The notes under the pieces are model-generated. The model was not told where the DNA came from, did not search any database, and saw only the letters and a list, made by a program, of their open reading frames with translations. A stretch of DNA of 11,139 bases from an uncultured Clostridia bacterium. GTDB taxonomy: Bacteria; Bacillota; Clostridia; Christensenellales; Borkfalkiaceae. The DNA lies in contig CANQCA010000044.1 of the NCBI GenBank assembly GCA_947589585.1, positions 1 to 11,139 on the forward strand, given 5' to 3'. Below are positions 10,699 through 11,139 of this stretch, one piece after another; within the stretch, counting starts at the first letter, position 1, and each line of letters starts with the position of its first letter. The translations under genes were made by a program, and so were the position numbers.

Positions 10699-11139
10699 AT
10701 GGAAGAAAACGAAGCACTCGTAGAGGATATCATCGCATCTTGGGTAAGGCTTACGGGCGTGCTCAAGAACACAAGGCTGACAGACGGCCTTCTCTATAAT
10801 GAGGCCATCATTATGAACATCGTCTACCGAAAATACAAGGAAGACGGCGTCGGGAAGGTCTCCTTCAAGGATCTCGTGATCGAGACGAGCATGCTCAAAT
10901 CTCTCGTCAACCGCACCATCGATTCGCTCGTCGCCCGCGGGCTCCTCAAAAAAATATCGGGCGAGAACGACCGCCGCACCACCTTTGTTCTCCCCGTCGA
11001 AGAAAATCTGCCCGAGTACATCGAGCTGCACCGCCATACGGTGGAGATGGTCGGCCAGATCGTCGAGATCATCGGCAAGGACGACGCCGAGGCCTTCGTC
11101 CGCCTCTCCAACAAACTTGCAAAGGTGCTTTTGGGGTAA
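10699..11139 (+). CDS. MarR-family winged-helix transcriptional regulator
   Basis: 146 residues, usual MarR length, complete; its stop is the last codon of the window. N-terminal helices 1-45 form the dimerisation part with the C-terminal helices from about 103 on. The winged helix-turn-helix lies between: VSFKDLVIETSMLKSLVNRTIDSLVARGLLKK (54-85) is the helix-turn-helix, with recognition helix near 64-79, and SGENDRRTTFVL (87-98) is the wing with the family's DRR. Ligand unknown. It is divergent from the 66-aa gene with a palindrome between their promoters, the classic autoregulatory layout. The wing is followed by PVEENLPEYIELHRH rather than the more common LT-x-x-G. Confidence 0.9.
   Translation: MEENEALVEDIIASWVRLTGVLKNTRLTDGLLYNEAIIMNIVYRKYKEDGVGKVSFKDLVIETSMLKSLVNRTIDSLVARGLLKKISGENDRRTTFVLPVEENLPEYIELHRHTVEMVGQIVEIIGKDDAEAFVRLSNKLAKVLLG

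Noticed and set aside
1..11139. CRISPR arrays, tRNA or rRNA genes, transposases, phage genes, toxin-antitoxin pairs
   Set aside because: No regularly spaced repeats, cloverleaf-forming sequence with CCA-type ends, DDE-type or recombinase motifs, or recognisable toxin families were seen on either strand.

Overview
The window looks like a chromosomal stretch of a spore-forming, moderately GC-rich member of the Clostridia (Firmicutes/Bacillota). The evidence is the spore-maturation pair spmA-spmB, a two-cluster clostridial-type ferredoxin, and a holB-ricT-trmN6-rsmI neighbourhood that resembles the yaaO-to-yabC region of Bacillus subtilis. Genes are GC-rich and promoters are AT-rich with recognisable sigma-A hexamers. 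The genus cannot be named from the sequence alone.

Layout. (1) 1-1043, + strand: the 3' part of spmA and all of spmB, joined by an ATGA overlap. (2) 1044-1285: a gap holding a good sigma-A promoter followed about 60 nt later by a strong intrinsic terminator, so a ~90-nt small RNA is predicted. (3) 1286-2755, - strand: a polytopic O-antigen-ligase/polymerase family protein. (4) 2756-3000: an AT-rich promoter region, then a structured GC-rich stretch resembling remnants of interspersed intergenic repeats. (5) 3001-4475, - strand: trmN6-rsmI, coupled by an ATGA overlap. (6) 4529-4699, - strand: a 56-aa 2[4Fe-4S] ferredoxin with its own promoter and terminator. (7) 4778-9580, - strand: one tight operon greA-lysS-(Orn/Lys/Arg decarboxylase-like)-holB-ricT, driven by a perfect TTGACA-17-TATAAT promoter and a leader with two hairpins. 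(8) 9767-11139: four small, mostly single-gene units. They are an 85-aa conserved-looking protein (+), a 69-aa two-helix membrane protein (-), a 66-aa acidic protein (-) and a MarR-type regulator (+). The last two are divergent, with an inverted repeat between their promoters.

How they fit together. The large operon mixes transcription-elongation rescue (GreA), translation (LysRS), replication (clamp-loader delta') and RNA processing (RicT). The downstream genes modify tRNA and 16S rRNA, so this is a housekeeping information-processing block. Compared with B. subtilis, tmk, darA, yaaR, yabA and yazA are absent from their usual slots, and a ferredoxin sits where yabA would be.

The most interesting signals are regulatory rather than a new enzyme system. 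Three genes (the ligase, the 85-aa protein and marR) have TATAAT placed exactly six bases before the ATG, with no Shine-Dalgarno sequence. A fourth (the 69-aa membrane protein) has a weaker version. This predicts leaderless mRNAs, in contrast to the SD-led housekeeping genes beside them. Other candidates are the predicted small RNA, the greA leader, a 10-bp palindrome over the ferredoxin -35 box, and terminators positioned so that transcripts of convergent genes would overlap. No mobile element, CRISPR array, tRNA or rRNA gene was recognised.
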